Assembly (NCBI GenBank): GCA_023416855.1
Contig: JAEZGU010000009.1
Location: 1-18,811, forward strand
DNA: 18,811 nucleotides
Reading direction: 5' to 3'
DNA from: Bacillota bacterium
Lineage (GTDB): Bacteria > Bacillota > Clostridia > Tissierellales > Sedimentibacteraceae
Shown in pieces: positions 1 through 6,868 of this stretch. The notes beneath the pieces were generated by a model. The model ran no database searches and was not told the origin of the DNA. It was given only the letters and a program-made list of their open reading frames with translations. The position numbers were made by a program, and so were the translations under genes. Numbering within the stretch: the first letter of the stretch is position 1; every line of letters starts with the position of its first letter.

Positions 1-8
1 CTCTTTTC

Positions 9-41
9 CCCTTTTCAGCCTCACCGGACTAATTTAAAGGT
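9..41 (-). promoter_or_regulatory. Second PyrR-binding loop (pyr attenuator), cut off by the window edge
   Basis: Read on the minus strand, this contains the PyrR anti-antiterminator signature AGUCC-G-GUGAGGCU, closed by a CCUUU/AAAGG stem. It lies 30 nt downstream of the terminator of the first attenuator (72-101) with no room for a gene between, so the two elements are in tandem. The antiterminator and terminator partners of this second loop would lie beyond position 1. In the known family, UMP- or UTP-bound PyrR stabilises this loop and so permits the downstream terminator. The controlled gene, presumably pyrimidine biosynthesis or uptake, is outside the window. Confidence 0.7.
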
Positions 42-71
42 GATGCGCACAGAATTAAATTAATAATCATT

Positions 72-101
72 AAAAAAGACTTCTTACCATAGCAAGAAGT
101 C
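72..101 (-). terminator. Attenuator terminator of the PyrR-type leader
   Basis: On the minus strand, an 8-bp stem (GACUUCUU/AAGAAGUC, arms at 94-101 and 78-85) is followed by six U (72-77). The 5' arm and loop contain UCUUGCUA (90-97), an exact complement of UAGCAAGA at 138-145 in the 3' side of the upstream PyrR loop. The antiterminator (138-145 with 90-97) is therefore mutually exclusive with both the PyrR loop and this terminator, which is the three-structure logic of pyr attenuation. Confidence 0.8.
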
Positions 102-135
102 ACATTTGCGCAATAAATTTGTGAAATCAAAGTGT

Positions 136-170
136 TATCTTGCTAGCCTCACAGGACTTATTTAAAGATA
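136..170 (-). promoter_or_regulatory. First PyrR-binding loop (anti-antiterminator) of a pyr-type leader
   Basis: The minus strand shows the conserved AGUCC-U-GUGAGGCU loop, closed by a perfect 6-bp stem UAUCUU/AAGAUA. This matches the PyrR recognition loop known from Bacillus pyr operons. Its 3' side also carries the antiterminator strand that pairs with the terminator at 72-101. Transcription runs leftward, away from the gene at 398, so the regulated pyrimidine gene or operon lies left of the window. Structure and motif are seen; the identity of the downstream gene is inferred. Confidence 0.8.
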
Positions 171-190
171 TAATTTATTCTGTTTTTACA

Positions 191-219
191 ATGTTAACAC
201 GTTTATATAAAAAATGCAA
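191..219 (-). promoter_or_regulatory. Candidate promoter for the PyrR leader
   Basis: On the minus strand, TTGCAT (214-219) and TAACAT (191-196) are separated by 17 nt and lie about 20 nt upstream of the first PyrR loop. An alternative is TTAACA (192-197) with TATATC (167-172) at a 19-nt spacing. Neither is a strong consensus match. Only the position, just ahead of the leader, supports the call. Confidence 0.35.
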
Positions 220-397
220 TAATTTTTTTTAGACTTAAAACAATTTTATTAATATAAAAAATAATAACTATAAATAGTTTTTCTATAGATAAATTTATTG
301 ATATGTACACATTTTAACTGAAATGGAACATTCCAAAAGATATTTAATATTATAGGATTAAATACGGTATATTAATTATAATAGAAGGGATTTTAAA

Positions 398-850
398 ATG
401 AATAGATTAAATACTGAAAAACTTCATGTTGAATTTGTAGGCGTTACTCCAACTGAGCCAATTATTCCTCGACGCTATACCTTGACTCATTCAGACATAA
501 CAGCTGATTTGTTTTTAGACATAGGCAATGATTTTGCATTTTTCAAACTTACTCCTATGAGAGATGAAGTAATGGGTGAGTGGATACTAAATGAAGATAA
601 CTATGTTTATTATGTATATTTGTTTGTAAATGGTCAATTTATTACAGAGAATAAAGCTTTAAGGGAGGCTGTCTTTAGAAGGGAACTTCCTGTAGCTTTA
701 GAAGCTATACGTTATGGGGACAATGACTTTTTTAATGAACACATTGATTTAGATAATGCACCAATAATTGTTTACTTTCTTTCAACTGATCCCGTGTATA
801 ATAAAGTTGAAAATTGGGGAACTTTTTCAGACTATAAGGTATTGGTATAA
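398..850 (+). CDS. Bacterial STAY-GREEN (Mg-dechelatase family) homolog
   Basis: A 150-residue soluble protein without signal peptide or membrane segment. It has the ordered signature blocks of the staygreen family: RYTLTHSDIT (residues 26-35), RDEV (55-58), ELPVAL (96-101), a YGD-x2-FFN segment (106-113) and NKVENWG (135-141). These match, in order and spacing, the conserved core of plant SGR, which removes Mg from chlorophyll a. Bacterial members of the family occur in non-photosynthetic anaerobes; their natural substrate is not settled here, and nothing in this window suggests chlorophyll metabolism. The length fits the short bacterial form, lacking plant transit and cysteine-rich tails. 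The start is supported by AGAAGGGA 7-8 nt upstream. It stands alone between a divergent pyr leader and a convergent DUF362 gene. A palindrome TGGAA-CA-TTCCA at 324-335 could be an operator. Family assignment is firm; function in this organism is inference. Confidence 0.85.
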   Translation: MNRLNTEKLHVEFVGVTPTEPIIPRRYTLTHSDITADLFLDIGNDFAFFKLTPMRDEVMGEWILNEDNYVYYVYLFVNGQFITENKALREAVFRRELPVALEAIRYGDNDFFNEHIDLDNAPIIVYFLSTDPVYNKVENWGTFSDYKVLV

Positions 851-871
851 AAGATTTCATGGTAAAATAAA

Positions 872-905
872 AGCAATAAATTTCTTAAACTTGAAATTTA
901 TTGCT
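872..905. terminator. Bidirectional terminator between the STAY-GREEN homolog and the DUF362 gene
   Basis: A perfect 13-bp inverted repeat (872-884 with 893-905, AGCAATAAATTTC arms) has an 8-nt loop and U-rich sequence leaving either side. It sits 21 nt after the stop of the plus-strand gene and 10 nt after the end of the minus-strand gene, so it can serve both. Confidence 0.8.
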
Positions 906-914
906 TCTATTATT

Positions 915-2066
915 TTATTTAATGCTAAATTTAGAGATTATGTTAGCTAAAAAATTATCTTTTTTTAAATCAACAGCTTTATGAATACATAATTCATGAC
1001 AACACATACATTCAATACAATTATAATAATCTATTTTTTTAGTATTTAAATTAATAGCATTCATAGGACAGCTTTCTACACACATATTGCATGATTTGCA
1101 TTTTTTTAGATTGATTACCGGTTTAGTTTTGAAAAAATCAATAACCTTTATTACGGTTTCACTATTTCTCTTTTTTGTACTTTTAAAATTTTTAGGTAAT
1201 TTATAGTCTTTTAGTAATGGAACTTGATTGTAGTCTCCATCCAACATTATTCTATCAATATCATATTGACCTAAATTTCTTTTTTTTGCAGCGTTTAAAA
1301 TGTCAATTTCATCTATATTCATTCCAAGCATATTAATAGCTACGGTATCAAGTGCTAATGGATCTTCACTTATGAGTATTTTATTTGCTTTATAAACAGA
1401 TCCTGCGGTTGGTCCCTCACCTTGCATAGATATGATGCCATCCATTATATGTAGTTTAATTTTAGTTGATTGATGTATATCAGCTAAAATTTCACCAAAG
1501 TCTTCTTTATTAGGTGCTATTTTATGATACATAGCTTTTCTCAGTCCTGGGATGCAACCAAAAACATTTTTTACAGCTCCGGTATATATAGCTGCTGAGT
1601 GGGTTTTTAATTTAGGTAGATTTATAACAACATCAGCATCAAATAATGGCTTGGCTAAGTACATTTTTTCCTTATAATTGCTGTTTGGACATACTTCAAA
1701 AACTCCTTCTTTATCGAAGTTTTTTATAAGTGCACCTTCTTCAATAGCAACTTTTTCATATCCTGCAACCTTAAAACTTTGTGCAGTTGGTGCAATACCT
1801 GCTATCGCTCCACCTGAACTATCACCAATCCACACTGTACAATCTTTAGCTTTTAAAATTTTTGTTATAGCTCTTACAAATTCACAGTGAGTAACTGCAG
1901 CAGAATCAGACGATTTTGGCCCAATAAGATTAACTTTAAGTAAAACAGTGTCTTTAGGTTTAATAAAATTATCCCAGCCACCTAATTTTTCAATACCGTT
2001 ATTGATTTTATTTATTAAATCTTCTATCAAATAATCTTTGCATTCCTGTATAACAACTTTACTCAT
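915..2066 (-). CDS. DUF362 domain protein with C-terminal 2x[4Fe-4S] ferredoxin domain
   Basis: A 383-residue cytosolic protein. The N-terminal ~300 residues are a DUF362 domain, shown by VTHCEFVRA, GDSSGG, the highly conserved DVVINLPKLKTH block and the NVFGCIPG segment. The C-terminus (about 315-360) is a ferredoxin domain with two CX2CX2CX3C motifs (C323, C326, C329, C333; C350, C353, C356, C360), the first ending CP as usual. The family is common in anaerobes, but its reaction is unknown; the iron-sulfur clusters imply an electron-transfer role. The start has AAAGGGG 7 nt upstream. A TATAAT box on the minus strand (2112-2117) about 45 nt upstream lacks a clear -35 partner. It is monocistronic and shares its terminator with the STAY-GREEN homolog. 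Confidence 0.9.
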   Translation of the reverse strand: MSKVVIQECKDYLIEDLINKINNGIEKLGGWDNFIKPKDTVLLKVNLIGPKSSDSAAVTHCEFVRAITKILKAKDCTVWIGDSSGGAIAGIAPTAQSFKVAGYEKVAIEEGALIKNFDKEGVFEVCPNSNYKEKMYLAKPLFDADVVINLPKLKTHSAAIYTGAVKNVFGCIPGLRKAMYHKIAPNKEDFGEILADIHQSTKIKLHIMDGIISMQGEGPTAGSVYKANKILISEDPLALDTVAINMLGMNIDEIDILNAAKKRNLGQYDIDRIMLDGDYNQVPLLKDYKLPKNFKSTKKRNSETVIKVIDFFKTKPVINLKKCKSCNMCVESCPMNAINLNTKKIDYYNCIECMCCHELCIHKAVDLKKDNFLANIISKFSIK

Positions 2067-2224
2067 AACAAACCCCTTTTCTAATAGGATTATTTTTCCT
2101 TTATAGTTGTTATTATAGCATATTTTTTTATATTAAAACATGTCATATTTGAATATTTTTAAATAAAAAACGATGATTTAAATAAACTCAACAGGGTATA
2201 AAGGTGACAATACAGGAGGTACAT

Positions 2225-2542
2225 ATGAAAAAAATAATAATATTTAGTTTAGCTTTAGTTCTGATTATTGCGGTTGGCTGCAGTGGAGCTGACAATGAAA
2301 CCAATCTATCGGAAAAAACCTTTACTATAGAAGAATTAGCAACATACACTGGCCAAGATGGAAATCCTGCATACATTGCAGTTGATGGAATAGTATACGA
2401 TGTAACCAATATATCTCAATGGAGAAACGGAATACATAACGGTTTTGAAGCAGGCCGAGATTTAACAGAGGAAATTAAAACAATTTCTCCTCATGGAGTA
2501 TCAAAGCTTAAGGGTGTTCCGGTTGTAGGAAAGCTTCAATAG
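2225..2542 (+). CDS. Cytochrome b5-like heme-binding domain lipoprotein
   Basis: A 105-residue protein with a lipoprotein signal: KK, a hydrophobic stretch and the lipobox IAVG-C, with Cys19 as the lipidated residue. The mature part (about 34-103) is a cytochrome b5-like domain of the short bacterial type: FTIEELATYTGQDGNPAYIA, then VDGIVYDVT, then two histidines in NGIH-NGF (His71) and SPHG (His90) that are the expected axial heme ligands, ending in KGVPVVGKL. It should be anchored on the outer face of the membrane. The start was set at the ATG with GGAGG 5 nt upstream; an upstream in-frame ATG at 2204 has no ribosome binding site and would spoil the signal peptide. The next gene starts 8 nt downstream and encodes a predicted membrane heme protein, so the two probably form an electron-transfer unit. 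The partner and electron acceptor are unknown. Confidence 0.85.
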   Translation: MKKIIIFSLALVLIIAVGCSGADNETNLSEKTFTIEELATYTGQDGNPAYIAVDGIVYDVTNISQWRNGIHNGFEAGRDLTEEIKTISPHGVSKLKGVPVVGKLQ

Positions 2543-2550
2543 GGGGTACT

Positions 2551-2922
2551 ATGGTAAGTTTGATAGGGTTTATAAATGCCACTTTGCTAATTTTGTTACT
2601 ATCTCCATTCATTATTAGAAGAGTTAATAAATATTTATTTAAAAATAAAAATAAAACACTTAAAAAATATGCAACATCTCTATCTAAAATACATATGTAT
2701 TTTGCATATATTTTATTAATTACGGCATTTATACATGGATATATGGCATTGGGTACTATTAGATTGCACACAGGTTATATTCTTTGGATGTGGGTGTTAA
2801 TACAGGTAATATTAGGAAACGTATTGAAGAGAATGAAGAAGCCGTATCTGTTAAAAATTCACAGAGCTGTTGGGGTAGCTTCACTTATTTTTCTAATCGC
2901 TCATTTAATTCAAGTAAATTAA
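2551..2922 (+). CDS. Small four-helix membrane protein, probable di-heme b-type cytochrome
   Basis: A 123-residue protein with about four hydrophobic helices (roughly 3-22, 48-69, 73-92, 104-121). Histidines fall at 48 and 62 in one helix and at 104 and 118 in another, two H-X13-H pairs; His73 lies between them. This is the arrangement of bis-histidine heme ligands stacked across the membrane in ferric-reductase and cytochrome b561-like four-helix proteins. It lacks the cytosolic FAD/NAD domain of ferric reductases. It starts 8 nt after the b5-domain lipoprotein with its own GGGGG site, and both genes end in one terminator, so they form an operon. The likely role is carrying electrons across the membrane to the extracytoplasmic b5 lipoprotein. 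The heme-ligand pattern is seen; the direction of flow and function are inferred. Confidence 0.7.
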   Translation: MVSLIGFINATLLILLLSPFIIRRVNKYLFKNKNKTLKKYATSLSKIHMYFAYILLITAFIHGYMALGTIRLHTGYILWMWVLIQVILGNVLKRMKKPYLLKIHRAVGVASLIFLIAHLIQVN

Positions 2923-2950
2923 AACTCCTAAATTTCTTAGGAGTTTTTTT
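2923..2950 (+). terminator. Terminator of the b5/b-cytochrome operon
   Basis: A 9-bp stem (AACTCCTAA, 2923-2931, with TTAGGAGTT, 2937-2945), a 5-nt loop and a run of T immediately after. It overlaps the end of the membrane cytochrome gene. Confidence 0.85.
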
Positions 2951-2988
2951 ATGTAATCTCTCTCTATTTATATTATAGCATATAAAAA

Positions 2989-3297
2989 TTGTACAGTTCT
3001 ATAGCGTTAATTTGTAAAAATAGAAAAGACTCACTAACTCTATTTAACCGTTTGAAAAATAAGATTGATGTTAAGTTGATAAATAGTGATGAAAAATTAG
3101 AATTAAATGGTACATTTCTTATTCCTATATATTTATCTAAGGGTTTAGAATTTGATTCTGTCTTGATTTGTGATGTTGATGAAGAGCATTATCGTACAGA
3201 GGATGATAAAAAACTTTTATACATTGCAGCTACAAGAGCACTTCATAGATTGAATTTCTTTCACATTGGAAAAACAAGTCATTTGCTACTTAATTAA
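2989..3297 (+). pseudogene. 3' remnant of a HelD-type (UvrD-like superfamily 1) helicase
   Basis: An open stretch of 102 codons matching only the C-terminal end of HelD-like RNA polymerase-associated helicases. It contains LSKGLEFDSVLI (helicase motif V region) and LLYIAATRALHRL (motif VI), with the usual short tail. The family is normally about 700 residues, so all upstream motifs, including the Walker A and B region, are absent. There is no ATG and no ribosome binding site: the first possible start is TTG at 2989, directly after an in-frame TAA at 2983. The upstream sequence is the terminator of the cytochrome operon. The conserved reading frame suggests a fairly recent 5' deletion with its junction near 2985. 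It is very unlikely to make a working helicase. Confidence 0.85.
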
Positions 3298-3357
3298 TGA
3301 TAAGTAATGAGTCTTTGTTTGTTCTTATTGCTAAAATTAAGTTATAAAAAGAAAAAA

Positions 3358-3386
3358 TTGGACACTTTCATAGTTTATGATATAAT
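3358..3386 (+). promoter_or_regulatory. Sigma-A-type promoter for the flavodiiron protein
   Basis: TTGGAC (3358-3363), a 17-nt spacer and a perfect TATAAT (3381-3386), about 55 nt ahead of the start codon. Confidence 0.65.
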
Positions 3387-3440
3387 TTAAATTATAAGTA
3401 ACTATAGATAAGTTTATGTCATAATAATAGAGGTGAAATA

Positions 3441-4652
3441 ATGCATTGTGTTCAAAATATTAGTAAAAATGTTTTTTGGGTAGGCGGTAATGACAGAAGA
3501 CTTGAGCGTTTTGAAAATATGTTTCCTATTCCAAATGGAGTATGTTATAACTCATACTTAATTATTGATGAAAAAACTGCTTTAATGGATACAGTTGATA
3601 CTGCTATAAGCAGATTGTTCATTGATAATATAACTCATGTGTTAGACGGCAGAGACTTGGATTATTTGATTATAAACCATATGGAACCTGATCATTGTGC
3701 TAACATTGAAGAATTGCTTAGGAGATACCCAAATATTAAAATAGTTGGCAACAAAAAAACATTTCAATTCATAGGACAGTTTTATGATTTTGACTTTAGT
3801 ATGAATACCCATGAGGTAAAGGATAGCGATACATTGTGTTTAGGTAAGCATACTTTAAAATTCATGACGATGCCAATGATTCACTGGCCGGAAGTAATGT
3901 TTACATATGAAGAGACAGAAAAAATATTATTTTCTGCAGATGCTTTTGGAACATTTGGAGCATTATCAGGCAATATATTTGCAGATGAAACTGACTTTGA
4001 AAGTCATTATTTAGAAGAAGCAAGAAGATATTATTCAAATATAGTAGGCAAATATGGTCCGCAGGTACAGGGAGCATTAAAAAAGCTAAGCTCGATGGAT
4101 GTAAAAATTATATGTTCTTTACACGGCCCTATTTGGAGAGAAAATATAGAATATTTTGTAGAAAAATATAACAAGTGGTGCAAATATGAACCGGAGAAAA
4201 ACGGTGTTGTATTAGTATATGCATCTATGTATGGCAATATGGAAAATACCATGAATTTAATAGCTAATAAGCTTGCTCAAAAAGGTGTTAGAGACATGCG
4301 TATGTATGATATTTCTAAAACTCATCCATCATACATTGTGTCTGATATTTGGAAATATAGTCATGTTATATTTGGTTCGGTAACATATAATATGGGATTG
4401 TATTATGGAATGGAATCATTATTAAATGAGCTAAAATCATTAAATGTTCAAAACAGAAAAGTTGGTCTTGTTGGAAGTGGTACATGGTCTCCTCAAGCGG
4501 TTAAGGTAATGGAAGAAATAATCAGTACTATGAAAAACATGGAGATAGTAGGATCACCGTTTGAAATAGTATCATCAATGAAGAAGGAACAGGAAGAAAA
4601 AGTAGATAAATTTGTTGAAGAATTTTATAATTCTATAAAAGAAACCCCTTGA
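3441..4652 (+). CDS. A-type flavodiiron protein (FprA family)
   Basis: A 403-residue soluble protein of the usual two-domain length. The N-terminal metallo-beta-lactamase domain (about 1-250) has the complete diiron ligand set: H80-x-E82-x-D84-H85, H148 in the HWPEVM segment, D167 in SADAFGTFG, and H228 in SLHGPIW. The C-terminal flavodoxin domain (about 255-400) opens with the FMN phosphate loop ASMYGNMENT. Family members reduce O2 to water, and often NO to N2O, protecting anaerobes; electrons come from rubredoxin or a similar carrier. No rubredoxin or flavin reductase domain is fused. The start has AGAGGTG 7 nt upstream and a good promoter. The gene is monocistronic and converges on the LysR gene, sharing a terminator that also encodes its last residues. 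Confidence 0.95.
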   Translation: MHCVQNISKNVFWVGGNDRRLERFENMFPIPNGVCYNSYLIIDEKTALMDTVDTAISRLFIDNITHVLDGRDLDYLIINHMEPDHCANIEELLRRYPNIKIVGNKKTFQFIGQFYDFDFSMNTHEVKDSDTLCLGKHTLKFMTMPMIHWPEVMFTYEETEKILFSADAFGTFGALSGNIFADETDFESHYLEEARRYYSNIVGKYGPQVQGALKKLSSMDVKIICSLHGPIWRENIEYFVEKYNKWCKYEPEKNGVVLVYASMYGNMENTMNLIANKLAQKGVRDMRMYDISKTHPSYIVSDIWKYSHVIFGSVTYNMGLYYGMESLLNELKSLNVQNRKVGLVGSGTWSPQAVKVMEEIISTMKNMEIVGSPFEIVSSMKKEQEEKVDKFVEEFYNSIKETP

Positions 4653-4669
4653 TTTCAAGGGGTTTCTTT
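4638..4669. terminator. Bidirectional terminator overlapping both stop codons
   Basis: A perfect inverted repeat with 15-nt arms (4638-4652 and 4655-4669, AAAGAAACCCCTTGA on each strand) around a 2-nt centre, with flanking T-rich sequence. The flavodiiron gene ends at 4652 and the LysR gene ends at 4655, so each arm encodes K-E-T-P-stop for the gene reading into it. Confidence 0.9.
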
Positions 4670-5563
4670 ATGCCATTTCGTTAAAAAGTCCTTAAATGCT
4701 ACTACAACAGGAGATAAGACTCTATTTTTGCTATAAACAAAATAAAAATTGCGTTTCATGTTTAAATCTTTTATTTTTAGTGTTTTAATTAAACCTAAAT
4801 TGACTTCATTTTTTACTGCTATATTTGAAATAAAACTTACGCCTAATCCTAATTCAATCATTTTTTTAATCATTTCGTTACTATCTATGTAAGAAACTAT
4901 ATTTAAATCATCTATACTAATATCTTTAGATGAAAGACTTTGCTCAATTAATTTTCTGGTACCTGATCCCTTTTTCCTGAATATTAATTTTTCTGAATAC
5001 AGCATATCAATATCTACTTCATCATAGTTTGAGTATGAATATTTTTCATTGTTTGGAACACAAAGCATGAGTTCATCTTCATAAAAGTCAAAATATTCTA
5101 ACATTTCTGAATGGTATTTTGCGCCTACTATGCCAAAATTTAATTTACCTTCAATGATTTCATCGATTATGCTTTTTGAATTTCTTTGGTTCATTGAAAA
5201 TGAAACCTTAGGATACATGTTTAAAAAATCTTTAATTATATAAGGAAGAATATACTGTTCTGGAATAGAACTTGCTGTTATTTCTATTTCACCTTCAATA
5301 TTTTTAGAATGTTCAGAAATTTCAAACCTGGCATTATCTCTAATATTAATCATTTCTACAGCATACTTATAAAAAATTTTTCCTGCATCGGTCAGTGTTA
5401 TTAATTTGCTGTTTCGATTTAGTAAAGTAGCATTAAGTTCTTTTTCTAAATTTTGAATATTATTACTAACAGTAGGCTGAGTTATATATAATTCTTTTGC
5501 TGCTGATGAAAAACTATTGTGTTTTACAACACTTATAAAGCTTTCTAATTGATTAAATTCCAT
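4655..5563 (-). CDS. LysR-family regulator of the selenium-metabolism module
   Basis: A 302-residue LysR-type transcription factor. The N-terminal winged helix-turn-helix (about 1-60) shows the family pattern FISVVKHNSFSSAAKELYIT followed by QPTVSNNIQNLEKELN. The rest is the effector-binding domain (about 90-295), including the SSIPEQYILP and GLGVSFI segments. It matches the LysR subgroup that recurs next to yedE/yedF genes in selenium-using anaerobes. It is the second gene of a minus-strand operon: the TAG of the upstream aminotransferase gene overlaps its ribosome binding site (TAGGAG, 8 nt before the ATG). By family habit it should bind the intergenic region 6729-6899 and control both divergent units. 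The co-inducer is unknown. Confidence 0.85.
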   Translation of the reverse strand: MEFNQLESFISVVKHNSFSSAAKELYITQPTVSNNIQNLEKELNATLLNRNSKLITLTDAGKIFYKYAVEMINIRDNARFEISEHSKNIEGEIEITASSIPEQYILPYIIKDFLNMYPKVSFSMNQRNSKSIIDEIIEGKLNFGIVGAKYHSEMLEYFDFYEDELMLCVPNNEKYSYSNYDEVDIDMLYSEKLIFRKKGSGTRKLIEQSLSSKDISIDDLNIVSYIDSNEMIKKMIELGLGVSFISNIAVKNEVNLGLIKTLKIKDLNMKRNFYFVYSKNRVLSPVVVAFKDFLTKWHKETP

Positions 5564-5573
5564 AATAATACTC

Positions 5574-6728
5574 CTATAACTTGTTATTTACTATTTTGTT
5601 TATACAATCTATCGTGTAATCAATTTCAGTTACTGTAGTAAAATGGCTTACAGCAAATCTTACAGTTCCTCTTGGAAATGTACCTATGGTTTTATGAGCT
5701 GAAGGTGCACAATGTAATCCGCTTCTTGTCATAATACCATATGATTTACTTAATTCATGGGCAACAATTCCATTGTCATTGTCTATAAAATCAATTGATA
5801 ATATCCCTGTTCTGTCTTCTGTATTTTTTTTGCCAATAACTTGTATTTTGTTAATGTTAAGTACACCTTCTAAGAACTTATCGATAAGATTCATTTCTAT
5901 TTCCTTAATGTTTTGTACTCCGTAGTTTAATAAGTACTTTAACGATGCATTTAGCCCATAAATATTAGGTATACTTAATGTGCCTGCCTCAAATTTATCA
6001 GGCATATAATTTGGTTGTATTTCAGTATCGGATAAACTGCCTGTCCCACCTTCTATCAAAGTAGTCATCTCATTATTGATTTTATCATTAACTACAAATC
6101 CACCTATACCTTGAGGTCCTAATAAACTCTTATGGCCGGTAAAACCAACTGCATCAGCATTCAATTTTTTCATATCAAAGTCTAAAAACCCTGCTGTTTG
6201 TGCGCTATCTATTATAAAAAATAAATTATGTTTTTTGCAAATCTGTCCAACTTGTTCTAAATTCAAAATTGTACCACACACGTTAGATGCGTGTGTCATT
6301 ATAATAGCTTTAGTATATTTTTTAATTGAGCGATCAATATCTTCAATAATTAATTCTCCACTTTCATTGCACAATACCTTAGTAAATTCAATTTTATTAT
6401 TTAAAGAATTTAAAGGTCTCATAATAGCATTATGCTCCATTGATGATACAATAACATGGTCATTTTCTTTTAATATGCCTTTTATCAATACATTCATGCT
6501 TTCTGTTATATTTTTTGTAAAGATCACATTTTCAGGCTTATTAAAATTAAATAATTCACATATAAGTTCTCTTGTTTCGTATACAATGTTTTCTGCAGCA
6601 AAAGAAGAACTATATGCTCCGCGGTTTACATTAGTTCCAACATTCAAAATATAATCTGACATACTTTCAGCAACACCGGGCGCTTTTGGAAAAGATGTTG
6701 CTCCATTGTCTAAATAGACATATTTCAT
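5574..6728 (-). CDS. Class V aminotransferase, cysteine desulfurase-like (selenium module)
   Basis: A PLP-dependent fold-type I enzyme of 384 residues, the normal length. It starts KYVYLDNGATSFPKAP, the typical N-terminus of this subfamily. Also visible are SSMEHNA (His99, cofactor stacking), DSAQTAG (Asp174), GHKSLLGPQG with the PLP-binding Lys200, and RSGLHCAPSAHK with Cys340 in the catalytic-cysteine position of cysteine desulfurases and selenocysteine lyases. The expected reaction is removal of S or Se from (seleno)cysteine. Linkage to yedE and TusA genes favours a selenium role, but substrate preference cannot be read from sequence. The start was placed at 6728, with GAGGAG 7 nt upstream; an in-frame ATG 60 nt further upstream lies beyond the promoter -10 box and is rejected. 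It is the first gene of the operon with the LysR gene. Confidence 0.88.
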   Translation of the reverse strand: MKYVYLDNGATSFPKAPGVAESMSDYILNVGTNVNRGAYSSSFAAENIVYETRELICELFNFNKPENVIFTKNITESMNVLIKGILKENDHVIVSSMEHNAIMRPLNSLNNKIEFTKVLCNESGELIIEDIDRSIKKYTKAIIMTHASNVCGTILNLEQVGQICKKHNLFFIIDSAQTAGFLDFDMKKLNADAVGFTGHKSLLGPQGIGGFVVNDKINNEMTTLIEGGTGSLSDTEIQPNYMPDKFEAGTLSIPNIYGLNASLKYLLNYGVQNIKEIEMNLIDKFLEGVLNINKIQVIGKKNTEDRTGILSIDFIDNDNGIVAHELSKSYGIMTRSGLHCAPSAHKTIGTFPRGTVRFAVSHFTTVTEIDYTIDCINKIVNNKL

Positions 6729-6759
6729 TATATTACTCCTCTTTGGATGGTATAAAATA

Positions 6760-6788
6760 ATTATATTACGAAAATTGATTTTGTACAA
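6760..6788 (-). promoter_or_regulatory. Promoter of the aminotransferase-LysR operon
   Basis: On the minus strand, TTGTAC (6783-6788), a 17-nt spacer and a perfect TATAAT (6760-6765). The start codon is about 32 nt beyond the -10 box, leaving a short leader. Confidence 0.7.
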
Positions 6789-6820
6789 TGAATATAAATT
6801 TTACCAATGCTTGAATAATT

Positions 6821-6831
6821 AACTATTAGTT
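6821..6831. promoter_or_regulatory. Candidate LysR operator between the divergent promoters
   Basis: AACTA-T-TAGTT is a perfect 11-bp palindrome located between the two -35 boxes (6788 and 6840), the usual place for a LysR recognition site. In such AT-rich DNA a short palindrome can arise by chance, so this rests on position. Confidence 0.3.
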
Positions 6832-6839
6832 TTATCTAT

Positions 6840-6868
6840 TTTACATAAAAATTATCGAATGTTAAAAT
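6840..6868 (+). promoter_or_regulatory. Promoter of the yedE-tusA-DUF3343 operon
   Basis: TTTACA (6840-6845), a 17-nt spacer and TAAAAT (6863-6868), 31 nt ahead of the yedE start codon. It diverges from the promoter at 6760-6788. Confidence 0.7.

Noticed and set aside
1..170. Left-end conserved element read on the plus strand as a riboswitch (Moco, THF or cobalamin type)
   Set aside because: The plus strand shows no class signature, while the minus strand gives a complete PyrR loop, antiterminator and terminator.
768..950. 60-codon frame overlapping the end of the STAY-GREEN homolog
   Set aside because: It runs through the bidirectional terminator hairpin into the antisense of the DUF362 gene and has no ribosome binding site or family match.
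2204..2224. Longer start (ATG 2204) for the b5 lipoprotein
   Set aside because: It precedes the AGGAGGT site, has no site of its own and would put seven residues before the lipoprotein signal.
6235..6654. 139-codon plus-strand frame inside the aminotransferase gene
   Set aside because: It is antisense to a clearly coding PLP enzyme with all catalytic residues, without promoter or ribosome binding site.
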